DNA from: G963674505 sp964575975
GTDB lineage: Bacteria > Desulfobacterota > Desulfobacteria > Desulfobacterales > SKZT01
Reading direction: 5' to 3'
Length of the DNA: 18,218 bases
Assembly (NCBI GenBank): GCA_964575975.1
Contig: CAZNTU010000104.1
Coordinates: forward strand, 1-18,218
Positions 7,590 to 15,017 of this stretch are shown here, piece by piece. How positions within the stretch are numbered: position 1 is the first letter of the stretch; every line of letters begins with the position of its first letter. The position numbers were made by a program, and so were the translations under genes. A model generated the notes under the pieces. The model was not told the origin of the DNA. It did no database searches and saw only the letters and a program-made list of their open reading frames with translations.

Positions 7590-9220
7590 GCTTTCGCCGC
7601 CTTTTGTTCCGGCCGGCCGACCATTGATTTTCCCGTGTCGGGACCGGACCCATTTTTATTTCCTTTCGCAACCTCCCCGTAACCATATCCGCCCCCGCCT
7701 TTTTCCCCGTCGGGAATCACGGCAAGCACCGGTATTCCCAAGAATTTCTCGATCTGATCCTCCGTCCGAAACGTCCTGTCCATGTATTCCGCCATGAACC
7801 CCAGGCACAATCCGACCATCACGCCCATAATTACCGCCATTCCGAGGTTTCGGTTTTTATTGGGTCCCACCGGTCCTCCGGGGACAATCGCCGCTTCCAC
7901 GACCCGGATGGTGGAGGTATCGGCGTTTTCCGACAGGTCCGCCTCTTTGATCTGGCCCAGCAGGGTATTGTAAATCCGCTGATAGTTTTCCACGTTTCTT
8001 TCCAGAATGGTGGACTGGAGTTCCTTTTCGTTGGTGGCCATGGCCTCGCGCTCGAAATCCCTTATGGTCTTCTGGAGGACGTCTTCGCGGGATGCCAAAA
8101 GGGAGCGCTCCGCCTCGAGATTTCCCTTCTCCTTTTTTATCTCGTGTTCCAGCTTCAACCTAAGATCCCGAATGCGATCCTCCGCCTGAATCATTTTCGG
8201 ATGCTTGGCCTTATAGGTTTTCTTCAGCTGCGACAGCGTCACTTGGGATTCCAGAAGCTGGGCGTAGAGAGATTCGATAAGGTCGTTTCCTATCAGGGAA
8301 CGGACCATGGGAAGATCTTCCCTCGATTTGGACATCCGCTCCAGTTGCTCCAGCTTGGCCTCCACTTCGAGCCGTCGGTTTCTCGCTTGCAAATACGAGT
8401 CGTTGAAATCCGAGATTTTTTGGCCGATCATTTTCTGGCGGTCCGCAACGGAAACAAGCGCGACGCTCTGTTTGTACCCCAGAAACTCCGCTTCGGCGCT
8501 TTCGAGTTTCTGTTTCATTTCGGAGAGTTGATCGGTGAGCCATTCGAGGGTGTCACGGGTGGACTCCAGCCGGTTTTTGGCATTGAATTCGATGTACGTC
8601 TCCGCCGCCGCGTTTGCCAAATCCCTTGCCATTGCAGGATCGGTCACATTGATGGCGTGTATCCGCAAAAGGAACGTTTCCTCGACCCGCTCGACCCTGA
8701 TCTTGCTTTTCAGGACCAGGGCCATCTGCGCCAATTGCTCTTCTTCGGTAGGCGCGCTCGCGACCGGCGTCCTTTGCTCCGGCCCCTCTCCCAAAAGGCG
8801 GCGCGTGTTTTCCTTGAATTGCAGGACGTACCGTTCGAATTGTCCGGGTTCTCTCAACCGATGCGTTTCCTTCGCCTGATCGAGTTTGTGCAGGTTCAAT
8901 CGACGGGCGACTTCCGCGAGGACCTCCCTTGAACTTATCAGTTGGATATGGGTGTTGAAGGCGAAAAGCTCGGAAATATAGTTCTGGTATTGATGAGCCG
9001 AATTGGGAAGCAGGATTCTCGGGGCCTTGTTTTCGATCAGAACGGTAGCGGCGGCCTCGTAAAGCGGGGTCAGCCGCGAGTTGTGGAGCAATGCGAGACT
9101 GGTGGTCGCAACGACGCAGAATACGACCAGCCACTTGTATTTCAAAGCCACGTGCAAATACTGGACAAGATCGATCGGTTGGTCGGCATTGTCGTCGTTT
9201 TTCAGAGGAGAATTCGGCAT
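7586..9220 (-). CDS. Polysaccharide chain-length determinant (GumC/Wzz-type PCP)
   Basis: This inner-membrane co-polymerase sets polymer length and links the export channel to the BY-kinase. From ATG 9220 it has 544 residues. Membrane helix 1 is at about 30-46 (WLVVFCVVATTSLALL), followed by the Wzz-domain segment YEAAATVLIENK. A long periplasmic coiled-coil region is rich in E/K/L/Q, with QLSEMKQKLESAEAEFL and the LKKTYKAKHPKMIQAEDRI segment. A proline-containing stretch (PGGPVGPNKNRN) precedes membrane helix 2 (GMAVIMGVMVGLCLGFM). The cytoplasmic tail EYMDRTFRTEDQIEKFLGIPVLAVIP is the usual junction to a Wzc-type kinase, which here is a separate protein. A longer frame begins at TTG 9259 and would overlap the export-protein gene; ATG 9220, with GGAAA six bases upstream, is preferred. 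Confidence 0.92.
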   Translation of the reverse strand: MPNSPLKNDDNADQPIDLVQYLHVALKYKWLVVFCVVATTSLALLHNSRLTPLYEAAATVLIENKAPRILLPNSAHQYQNYISELFAFNTHIQLISSREVLAEVARRLNLHKLDQAKETHRLREPGQFERYVLQFKENTRRLLGEGPEQRTPVASAPTEEEQLAQMALVLKSKIRVERVEETFLLRIHAINVTDPAMARDLANAAAETYIEFNAKNRLESTRDTLEWLTDQLSEMKQKLESAEAEFLGYKQSVALVSVADRQKMIGQKISDFNDSYLQARNRRLEVEAKLEQLERMSKSREDLPMVRSLIGNDLIESLYAQLLESQVTLSQLKKTYKAKHPKMIQAEDRIRDLRLKLEHEIKKEKGNLEAERSLLASREDVLQKTIRDFEREAMATNEKELQSTILERNVENYQRIYNTLLGQIKEADLSENADTSTIRVVEAAIVPGGPVGPNKNRNLGMAVIMGVMVGLCLGFMAEYMDRTFRTEDQIEKFLGIPVLAVIPDGEKGGGGYGYGEVAKGNKNGSGPDTGKSMVGRPEQKAAKA

Positions 9221-9249
9221 TTTGCGTTTCCGATTTTTATTGCCTGTGT

Positions 9250-10149
9250 TTAAAACCAAGTTTCCGGAATAAAAATCCGATCTCCCGGCTTCAGTTCGAT
9301 ATCGGGGGTTTTACCGTCCCGGACTTTGTAAAGGTTCACTTTGACAACCTCCACTTCTTCGCCCTTCTTGCGGAAAATTTTGGTTCGGCCGGGAGCGGAG
9401 AACTGGGCGAACCCCCCCGCCATGATGCAAGCGCCGAGCGCCGTCATTCCCGGCTGGTAGTCGTAGATTCCCGGACTCTCGACCATGCCTTCCACGTAGA
9501 CTTTCGAGGCGGACTGGTTGAGCGCCTGCTTGGGGGGGACGTAAATCACGTCGCCCGCCACAAGGACAGGATTTTGCGTCTGATCGCCTCGCTCCATGAG
9601 CGCTCCGATGTCTACCTTGACAGGTTCGCCTTCCTTCAAAACGTCTTCGACCGACGCCTCCTCCGTGATTTTGCCGCCTCCCCCGCGCATGATGAACGCG
9701 ACGTTCCCTGCGGAGGCGGAGATTCCTCCCGCCCTGGCAATCAGTTCCAGAAGGCTTGTTTTCGAAGCCATTTCGTAAAGCCCGGGGGAATTGACCGACC
9801 CGGATATGTAATAGCTGATTCCTTTGAATTCCTTTATGCTGACATGGACTTTCGGATCGACAAAGAAATCCCTGGCCAGCGGCTCGGCGATTTTCTGTTC
9901 CAACTGGCTGGGCGTCAGGCCCGCCACCTGAACGGGTCCGATAAAAGGGGCGTCGATGATTCCCTCGGCCGATACAGTGACATTGGAAGTTGTTTCCAGC
10001 TGGCCGCCTGCGTAGATGGTTATAGTCAGCACGTCCTCCAGCCCGATCGCCATTGGCCTGTTTTGGGCGCGAACGCTTGCCGGGAACGCGAATATCAAGA
10101 CCGTTCCCGTTAAAAGGGCAATGGCGTATAAAATCGCATTTCTAGACAT
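9250..10149 (-). CDS. Wza-type polysaccharide export protein (Poly_export plus two SLBB domains)
   Basis: This protein would form the periplasmic/outer-membrane part of the export channel. From ATG 10149 it has 299 residues. A signal peptide at about 1-28 ends ASVRA before QNRP. The Poly_export domain carries AIGLEDVLTITIY, DAPFIGPVQVAGLTPSQLEQ and DPKVHVSIKEF. Two SLBB beta-grasp repeats follow: ISGSVNSPGLYEM...ARAGGIS and VEGMVESPGIYDY...MAGGF. Canonical Wza is a lipoprotein, but no Cys follows this signal peptide, so anchoring must differ. The longer frame to 10179 adds ten residues before the signal peptide; ATG 10149 has a GGTG ribosome-site remnant at suitable spacing. The gene lies between the beta-barrel gene (71-nt gap) and the chain-length gene (29-nt gap). 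Confidence 0.92.
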   Translation of the reverse strand: MSRNAILYAIALLTGTVLIFAFPASVRAQNRPMAIGLEDVLTITIYAGGQLETTSNVTVSAEGIIDAPFIGPVQVAGLTPSQLEQKIAEPLARDFFVDPKVHVSIKEFKGISYYISGSVNSPGLYEMASKTSLLELIARAGGISASAGNVAFIMRGGGGKITEEASVEDVLKEGEPVKVDIGALMERGDQTQNPVLVAGDVIYVPPKQALNQSASKVYVEGMVESPGIYDYQPGMTALGACIMAGGFAQFSAPGRTKIFRKKGEEVEVVKVNLYKVRDGKTPDIELKPGDRIFIPETWF

Positions 10150-10220
10150 ATTTTCACCGAATCGCGCTGTATACTGCATTGCGGCGTCGATTCCCAGACG
10201 CGTCCGAAAACGGGAGCGCG

Positions 10221-11564
10221 CTACCAGTAATATAACGCCTCCTTCAGGAATCCCGCTCTGGCCCCCGCATCGAAGTTGAAATCAAGCGATAAAATCATGT
10301 AATTGTTGACATAGTCGTATCCTTCGAGGTTCGAATTCCTTTCCGTGCGACCTATCGTAAAATTCAAGCCGAGCATGTCGCTGAACATGTAACCCGCCAA
10401 AAAGGACACGTCGGAAGTTTTATCCTCCCTTTTTTCGGAATCCTCTCCCGTCGTCCCTTCGAAATTTTTGTAGTCGCCGATTTGATACCATGCGCGGACC
10501 TGGCAGTTTATCCGGTCGAAAAAAACCTTGCCCAGGCTTAGAACAAACCGGTCGGCCGTATAATAGTCGCCGTAGGTGTTGGCGTTTCTTACTGCTCCCA
10601 CGTATAAATGATCCAAAGGCCTCAGATAGAGTTTGCCCATGTCGCGACGTCGCTCGGGAGGCGGCGGGCTTTGCGTCGTCAAGCCGACTTTGTATGTTAC
10701 GGTCGTTTGGTCTTCCTGGTCGGAACCCTCGTAGCTTTGATTGTTGAACCCGATGCCGACGTCCACCGATAAATATCGATAGCGTTTCTGGCCGGTGATC
10801 ATGACATGGTTTCCCGTGTAGTCGTCGGCGTATTGCTCGTCGTCGTAGTTCAATTCCCAGAAACTGTAATCCAGATCCAAGGTGGTGGTCCGCGTCGGAT
10901 TGTACGCCAGCGTGAGTGTCCAACGGTGCTCGTCGGAGTCTCCGAAAAAGTCGCCCGCCGTACCCAGCACGTCGTCCTCGTCGTCGTATTTGACTTTCTG
11001 CCATTTGTAGCGCAAGCCGGCGGTCAAACGATAGTTGAACTCGTAAAACACGTAGGGGCTCAAGCGGTTGGTCCAGTATTTGCGGTTGTCGACGGCGGTG
11101 GAAAGCCGGTCGTAATAGTAGGGATAGCGCGTCACGTAAAAGCCGTCGTCCAGACCGACCGTCATGCGGTCGGTCGCCTGGGTCCTTATCCCCAAGGAGA
11201 ACAGGTGGCCTATATAGTCTAACGAATCGGCTTCGATCGTATTTCCTTGCTCTTGGGTCTCCTTGTCGTCTCCCCAGTACTTGTGCCACTCCGCGGCGTA
11301 GCTAAAATCCGCCCGAGTCTTGTCCCAAACCGTTCCCAAGCTCAAGCCCGGTTGTACCAACAACGTATAGACCTCTTGCTCGTCCTTGTCTGTGCCGTAA
11401 AAATTGCTGTCGTACTTTCCGGCCGCCGAAAGCATGGGTTTAAACGTGACCTTGGGGCCGGCCAACGCCTTATTTTCGAGGACCGCGACAAACGAAAAGA
11501 ACGTCGCCAGAATCAGGATGGTTCTTACTTCGAAGGAAACAAGTCTGCGTTTCTCGTTTTTCAC
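10221..11564 (-). CDS. Outer-membrane beta-barrel protein of the exopolysaccharide locus (BBP2/EpsL-like)
   Basis: This 447-residue protein has a signal peptide (about 1-35, cleavage after ALA) and then alternating hydrophobic/aromatic strands separated by acidic, Asp/Tyr-rich turns. Examples are TADFSY-like strands, YVFYEFNYRLTAGLRYKW and TTTLDLDYSFWEL. It ends in an aromatic residue (ALYYW), as outer-membrane barrels often do. Similar barrels recur beside Wza-like genes in XrtA/exosortase-type loci and are assumed to serve as an outer-membrane exit port or accessory. The specific function is an inference. The start is GTG 11564 with AAGGAT upstream. An ATG seven bases before it lies in another frame and is not used. 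The 136-nt gap before it is the largest in the minus-strand series and could hold an internal promoter. Confidence 0.8.
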   Translation of the reverse strand: MKNEKRRLVSFEVRTILILATFFSFVAVLENKALAGPKVTFKPMLSAAGKYDSNFYGTDKDEQEVYTLLVQPGLSLGTVWDKTRADFSYAAEWHKYWGDDKETQEQGNTIEADSLDYIGHLFSLGIRTQATDRMTVGLDDGFYVTRYPYYYDRLSTAVDNRKYWTNRLSPYVFYEFNYRLTAGLRYKWQKVKYDDEDDVLGTAGDFFGDSDEHRWTLTLAYNPTRTTTLDLDYSFWELNYDDEQYADDYTGNHVMITGQKRYRYLSVDVGIGFNNQSYEGSDQEDQTTVTYKVGLTTQSPPPPERRRDMGKLYLRPLDHLYVGAVRNANTYGDYYTADRFVLSLGKVFFDRINCQVRAWYQIGDYKNFEGTTGEDSEKREDKTSDVSFLAGYMFSDMLGLNFTIGRTERNSNLEGYDYVNNYMILSLDFNFDAGARAGFLKEALYYW

Positions 11565-11700
11565 TTTGGCTCATCCTTCTGCAACCTGGAACAGTTAATA
11601 ATGCACATCGGGAAGAACGTTCTAAACTTCGCAACCGTTCCGTCTCTATTAAACCCGATTTCGGACACATCTCGAAACGAACCGAATTCGCCGTGATTCT
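11565..11700. other. Gap upstream of the beta-barrel gene
   Basis: This is the longest gap within the minus-strand series. It contains small palindromes (CGAATTCG near 11681 and GAACGTTC near 11615). I found no convincing -35/-10, sigma-54 site or terminator. It may contain an internal promoter because the gene upstream (Cache protein) and the gene downstream (barrel) have different apparent roles. Confidence 0.4.
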
Positions 11701-12345
11701 TCAGATGGGCGAGGCGGGTTGATGATCGTCTATATAAGGAGGCGCCATGTCGTCGATCACGATCGTAATCGGATTGTACGCAAGGACGATGGCGCAGTCG
11801 AGCGGAGCGAAATATCGGACTAGGGAAACCGTTGGCACGTGATGCTTTTTCCCTCCCCACACAGGCCAAACGTAAGTGCTCCACCCCTGCCCCTGCTCGT
11901 AGCAGATGCGGATGAAATCCTCGAAGACCCTGAACACATTGGGATCCTCGAAGCTGTGCAGATCCTTTCCCACCATCTCCAAAATGTTGGGCTCCACTTG
12001 AATCACTCCGTCCAGGCTCACCACCTTGACGTATCCCTTATTGTCCTTCCCGTAGCGGAATGTACTTAGATAATCGAGCGCCCGCTCCCTCTTTTCCGGA
12101 TCGCTTAGCCCCTCCAGGGCGAAAATGGTGTTCAGCGCCCTGAAAATCTCATCCATGATCTCGGTCAACTGCCTTTGTTTCTCCGAATCGGAGTATTCGG
12201 GTTCTTTTTTTTCCGAGTCCGCCGCCAGAGCAGCGGCGACGGAACCGGTACTGGACAAGATCTTCCCTATATCGCCGATCCAGGCGCATAACGCACCGAC
12301 CACCGCAAAGCACAAAACCTTTTTCGACAATTTTATAGCCGACAT
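11701..12345 (-). CDS. Stand-alone secreted Cache-domain protein
   Basis: This 214-residue protein has an N-terminal signal or anchor segment (about 8-41, ending VAAALA), a short charged linker and one Cache-type sensor domain. Evidence for the Cache fold is the order typical of sCache proteins: RYGKDNKGYVKVVSLDGVIQVEPN at about 97-120, then MVGKDLHSFEDPN, then GQGWSTYVWPVWGGKKHHVP, and finally RYFAPLDCAIVLAYN. No kinase, methyl-accepting or cyclase domain is attached, so it would act in the periplasm through a partner. ATG 12345 is chosen because GGGGGA lies five bases upstream. An in-frame ATG at 12360, two bases after the upstream stop, is an alternative. Ligand and partner cannot be inferred from sequence. 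Confidence 0.75.
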   Translation of the reverse strand: MSAIKLSKKVLCFAVVGALCAWIGDIGKILSSTGSVAAALAADSEKKEPEYSDSEKQRQLTEIMDEIFRALNTIFALEGLSDPEKRERALDYLSTFRYGKDNKGYVKVVSLDGVIQVEPNILEMVGKDLHSFEDPNVFRVFEDFIRICYEQGQGWSTYVWPVWGGKKHHVPTVSLVRYFAPLDCAIVLAYNPITIVIDDMAPPYIDDHQPASPI

Positions 12346-12362
12346 GAACTTCCCCCACATGC

Positions 12363-13898
12363 CTACAAGAGTTTTTCGGCCAGCCATGAAAAGGCCGAAG
12401 CCCGATAGTAAGGATCTTCGATTTCTTCGGCCACGGCGGCGGCACGGTCGAACTTCCGCTCCATCCCCGCCCAATAGACCGTCCAATACAAAGCCGTTGA
12501 CTTATGGTAAGGGTCCTCGATGAACTCCGCGACCTCAAGTCCCCTGTCGTACTTTCCCATTTCCGAAAAACGCCCGGACAAACAGGAATACAATTCGTTC
12601 CTTCTGTATGAATCTTCGATCTTTTGGGCCGCCGCAAGCGCCTGGTCTTCGACTTCCGCAGCCAAGCCCCTTTCCCCGTTTTTTATTTTAGCGGCGGAGA
12701 TGGAATCCAAAGCCCTTGATCGATAGTACATATCTTCGATAGACTCCGCTGTTTTTCGTGCTTCCGGATACTTGCCCGCATCCGCGAAAACCCCCGCGAG
12801 CCGGCTCAAAGTCATTTCCAGGACGGCTTTGTCCTTCAAATCCTTCATTGCCGAGACGGCCTTGTCGAAATAACCGTGTTGCGCGCAAGTCATAGCGATC
12901 GGCCCAAGAGCCTTCGAGCGCACATGCTCGTCCTTTATTTTCCCGGCTGTTTCCAAGGCTTGGGCGACAACCTCCAAGGCAAACGATTCGGCCCCTCCGT
13001 CCTCCCAAACGCGAACGGCAATCCCGTTCAGCGAATGCGCCCTGGTATGAAGGTTTTCGATCGTCTCCGCCGTTTTCAAGGCTTCCTCGTATTTCCGCGC
13101 GGCCAGCATGATGTTTACGATTCGACTCTTTTCCGCCATTATAGTGGACATTTCCGTAATGGTTTCCCGCACCTCTCGGGCTTTTTCGTTTTCGCCCGCC
13201 TTCGAGTATCCTTCGGCGATCCGGTCCAGCACGCTGATCCTGTCATCGTTCTTTCGAAAGCTTCCTATCGCGTAGGCCTTTTCCAGCTTTTTCGCGGTCT
13301 CGAACGCGCGGTCGAGATATTGCAGGGATTTTTCCTTGTTTTTCCATTCCAGATAATCGGCCGCCATTTTCGCCAAGAGAGAGGCCTTCCATTGAGTGTC
13401 GTCGATATCCTCGGCAATATCGATAGCTTTGGAATATGCATGGTCCGCCTCGTCCATGATAGAGCTTTTCGCATAGGATTCGGCCAAGGAAACGTATGCA
13501 GTCGCCCTCCATTTCGGTTCCTCGATGGATTCCGCCGTTTCCAGGGCCAGCTTGCGCATTCTTTCGGCTTGTTCGCAATTCCCGTTCGTCCAGGCGCGAC
13601 CGCTTGTCCCGACCAGCGATACCGTTTTTTTGTACGGCTCCTCGATGGCTTCGATCACCTTGAACGCCGGATCGTATTGCCCGGTCCGGGCATAGATGTC
13701 GGCGACTCGGTATAGCGCCTCGGCCTTGTTGTATGGGTTCTCGACCGTCTTTCCCACTTCGAAAGCCTTGGAAAGCCAAACTCCAAGACGGTCTTCGCCG
13801 TCGCCTGCGGACCAGGCCGGCTCGACCTGGCAAAGGTTCAGGAAAACTACCTGCACGATTCCACATATGGCGGCTATCGCACGCGAAGCAGTCGTCAT
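12363..13898 (-). CDS. Secreted helical-repeat (TPR-like) protein with I-E-D-x-Y-x-R/K repeat signature
   Basis: This 511-residue protein has an N-terminal signal segment (about 6-30, ending EPAWS) and then at least eleven helical repeats. Each carries a signature such as IEDPYYRA, IEDPYHKS, IEEPYKKT or VENPYNKA at about residues 52, 85, 125, 165, 280, 321, 354, 387, 427, 460 and 493. Each signature is followed by an A-L helix and a second helix of type GxYxxAxxxAExI. The repeats are predicted to form a TPR/SEL1-like solenoid used for protein binding. ATG 13898 follows a strong GGGGGAG site; the longer frame to 13958 adds 20 residues upstream. The Cache gene starts just after the stop. It is the first gene of the minus-strand series. 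Function unknown; a periplasmic scaffold is an inference. Confidence 0.8.
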   Translation of the reverse strand: MTTASRAIAAICGIVQVVFLNLCQVEPAWSAGDGEDRLGVWLSKAFEVGKTVENPYNKAEALYRVADIYARTGQYDPAFKVIEAIEEPYKKTVSLVGTSGRAWTNGNCEQAERMRKLALETAESIEEPKWRATAYVSLAESYAKSSIMDEADHAYSKAIDIAEDIDDTQWKASLLAKMAADYLEWKNKEKSLQYLDRAFETAKKLEKAYAIGSFRKNDDRISVLDRIAEGYSKAGENEKAREVRETITEMSTIMAEKSRIVNIMLAARKYEEALKTAETIENLHTRAHSLNGIAVRVWEDGGAESFALEVVAQALETAGKIKDEHVRSKALGPIAMTCAQHGYFDKAVSAMKDLKDKAVLEMTLSRLAGVFADAGKYPEARKTAESIEDMYYRSRALDSISAAKIKNGERGLAAEVEDQALAAAQKIEDSYRRNELYSCLSGRFSEMGKYDRGLEVAEFIEDPYHKSTALYWTVYWAGMERKFDRAAAVAEEIEDPYYRASAFSWLAEKLL

Positions 13899-14065
13899 TT
13901 CAGCTCCCCCTCTCGTTTCCAGTCTCCGCAACCAGGTACCCGGAAAAAAGCTCCGCATTTTGGATTACAAGAATCACTTGCTCACCAATCCGGAAATAAC
14001 TGTTTTTATGTTGTTCAAGTATCTATTCGGGAAAGAGTTTTGCGGGTCGATTAGAGCCTCCCGTC

Positions 14066-14163
14066 TAGGGCGTAAAAACGATCGCCTACGGAAGGCCGCT
14101 GCCGTCCTTGATCGCCTGAAGGGAATAAAAAGACAGGACGGCTTTGCATCCGATACCCTCGGA
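14066..14163 (-). ncRNA. Candidate structured 5' leader (GEMM-like core)
   Basis: Read on the minus strand, a small hairpin (TCCGA/TCGGA, plus 14149-14163) overlaps GGATGCAAAGCC (plus 14140-14151). Then comes a perfect 8-bp stem, GCCGTCCT/AGGACGGC (plus 14101-14108 with 14135-14142), then AGCGGCC, then a TAGGCG/CGCC(C)TA hairpin (plus 14066-14088). The order hairpin, GCAAAGCC, stem, AGCGG resembles the c-di-GMP-I (GEMM) riboswitch core, where the conserved string is GGACGCAAAGCC. The GCAAACC block normally preceding the first hairpin is not present, and its loop is not GNRA. It lies 170-260 nt upstream of the repeat-protein gene. The structure is fairly well supported; ligand class is not. 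Confidence 0.35.
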
Positions 14164-14474
14164 AACCGACAAGGCGCATTCAACCCAATATCAAATGTGC
14201 TTAAGAAAACGAGCTAATCTCTCTCCACGATTCGATTGTCAGACCAAGAACATATACTGTGTCGAAACATCGAGGGCATGCATGCATACATACGCCTCTT
14301 ACTTTCTGATAAATATATTGCGCACGAACACGTTGTTTGACAATATATGCATGAAAAATGGCGGTCGGCGGAGCGGATTTAAAGAAAAACGTAGGAAAGG
14401 CTCGACCTCGAACGCGTTGGAACAAACGAAATTGAGCTGTCGGTTCCAATTTTACGAGGCTTCTGGCAAACATA

Positions 14475-14499
14475 TCGGCCGCAATAAAAGCGCGGCCGG
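14475..14499. other. GC-rich hairpin with A-rich loop
   Basis: A perfect 7-bp inverted repeat, CGGCCGC at 14476-14482 and GCGGCCG at 14492-14498, encloses the 9-nt loop AATAAAAGC and is extended by a T-G wobble pair. No T-run follows on either strand, so it is not a standard intrinsic terminator. It may be part of a larger RNA or a protein-binding site. Confidence 0.45.
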
Positions 14500-14518
14500 A
14501 AACGGAATACAAGACTTC

Positions 14519-14657
14519 AATCCCCGAACTCCATCCCCCTGAAGATCGTACATGCGACTTACATTTTCATTGCACCGCTGCATCGCTAACGCCATGGATT
14601 AACATTCATATCAAAGCTGTTTCAGATTATTCGAGCCGTATTCGGGGATTTTTTTTA
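14519..14657 (+). ncRNA. Candidate small RNA or terminator-like element closed by a 10-bp inverted repeat
   Basis: AATCCCCGAA at 14519-14528 is perfectly complementary to TTCGGGGATT at 14641-14650. The second arm runs directly into a run of T (to 14656). Inside, CTGAA (14539-14543) can pair with TTCAG (14621-14625), and TGCA-CCGC-TGCA forms a small hairpin near 14571. The transcript would therefore be a closed long stem-loop followed by a U-tract, as in some small RNAs. No convincing promoter is visible just upstream, which keeps confidence low. Confidence 0.25.
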
Positions 14658-14694
14658 TGATCCTTTTGCAAACCGATTCAAAATTACGAGACGC

Positions 14695-14727
14695 ATTGTG
14701 TACAAATTGATATTGATTGTCAATCTA
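14695..14727 (-). promoter_or_regulatory. Possible sigma-70 promoter overlapping a Fur-box-like site
   Basis: On the minus strand TTGACA (plus 14718-14723), a 17-nt spacer and CACAAT (plus 14695-14700, 4 of 6 matches) could form a promoter reading toward the structured leader and the polysaccharide genes. The plus-strand 19-mer starting GATATTGATTG at 14709-14727 matches about 13 of 19 positions of the classic Fur-box consensus and covers the -35 region. The site stands out from its GC-richer surroundings, but AT-rich sequence gives such matches by chance. Confidence 0.3.
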
Positions 14728-15017
14728 AAAATTTCGTTTTTTCGTTGAATTTTAAGGACTTGCAGGTCGAAGGTTCGAGCCGTCGGCACAAAACGGGGAG
14801 GTTGAAATGTATGCAAGACGAAAGGCGGCGGTCGAAAGGCATTGTTTTGGCAGTCGGCTCTCCCAAAAAGGCGACTTGTCCGGTAATCGTGCATGGAGAA
14901 GGTTAACAGGGTCCGAGGGGACGGTAAATATTCCTTGAAGAATGAAAGATTTTCGTGTTAGTGAGCATGGACTCATTACCGAGGTTTTGTTCATACCCAA
15001 ACAAAAGAAGCGCGACC

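Larger units (their letters stand above)
13899..15017. other. Divergent regulatory region, about 1.1 kb, without a convincing gene
   Basis: This stretch separates the minus-strand polysaccharide genes from the plus-strand regulators. Open frames here (for example plus 14144-14542 and minus 14655-14894) lack ribosome sites and family-like sequence. What it does hold: inverted repeats at 14066-14088, 14101-14142 and 14149-14163 forming a possible leader RNA; a GC-rich hairpin at 14475-14499; a ten-base inverted repeat spanning 14519-14650 and followed by a T-run; a Fur-box-like AT-rich site at 14709-14727; and a palindromic GCATGCATGC near 14278. The region around 14660-14760 is markedly AT-richer than the genes. 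Confidence 0.6.

Noticed and set aside
14144..14542. A 132-codon plus-strand open frame in the divergent region
   Set aside because: No ribosome site, irregular composition with scattered Cys, His and Arg, and it overlaps inverted repeats; more likely non-coding.
14641..14657. Simple intrinsic terminator at CCGTATTCGG followed by T-run
   Set aside because: The local stem has only three base pairs; the T-run is better explained together with the distant 10-bp arm at 14519.
14766..14785. tRNA T-arm-like string (GGTTCGAGCC)
   Set aside because: No acceptor stem, D-arm or anticodon arm can be placed around it, so it is not a tRNA gene; a remnant of an attachment site is possible but unsupported.
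14655..14894. A 79-codon minus-strand open frame
   Set aside because: It runs through the AT-rich region and the Fur-like site, has no ribosome site and no family-like sequence.
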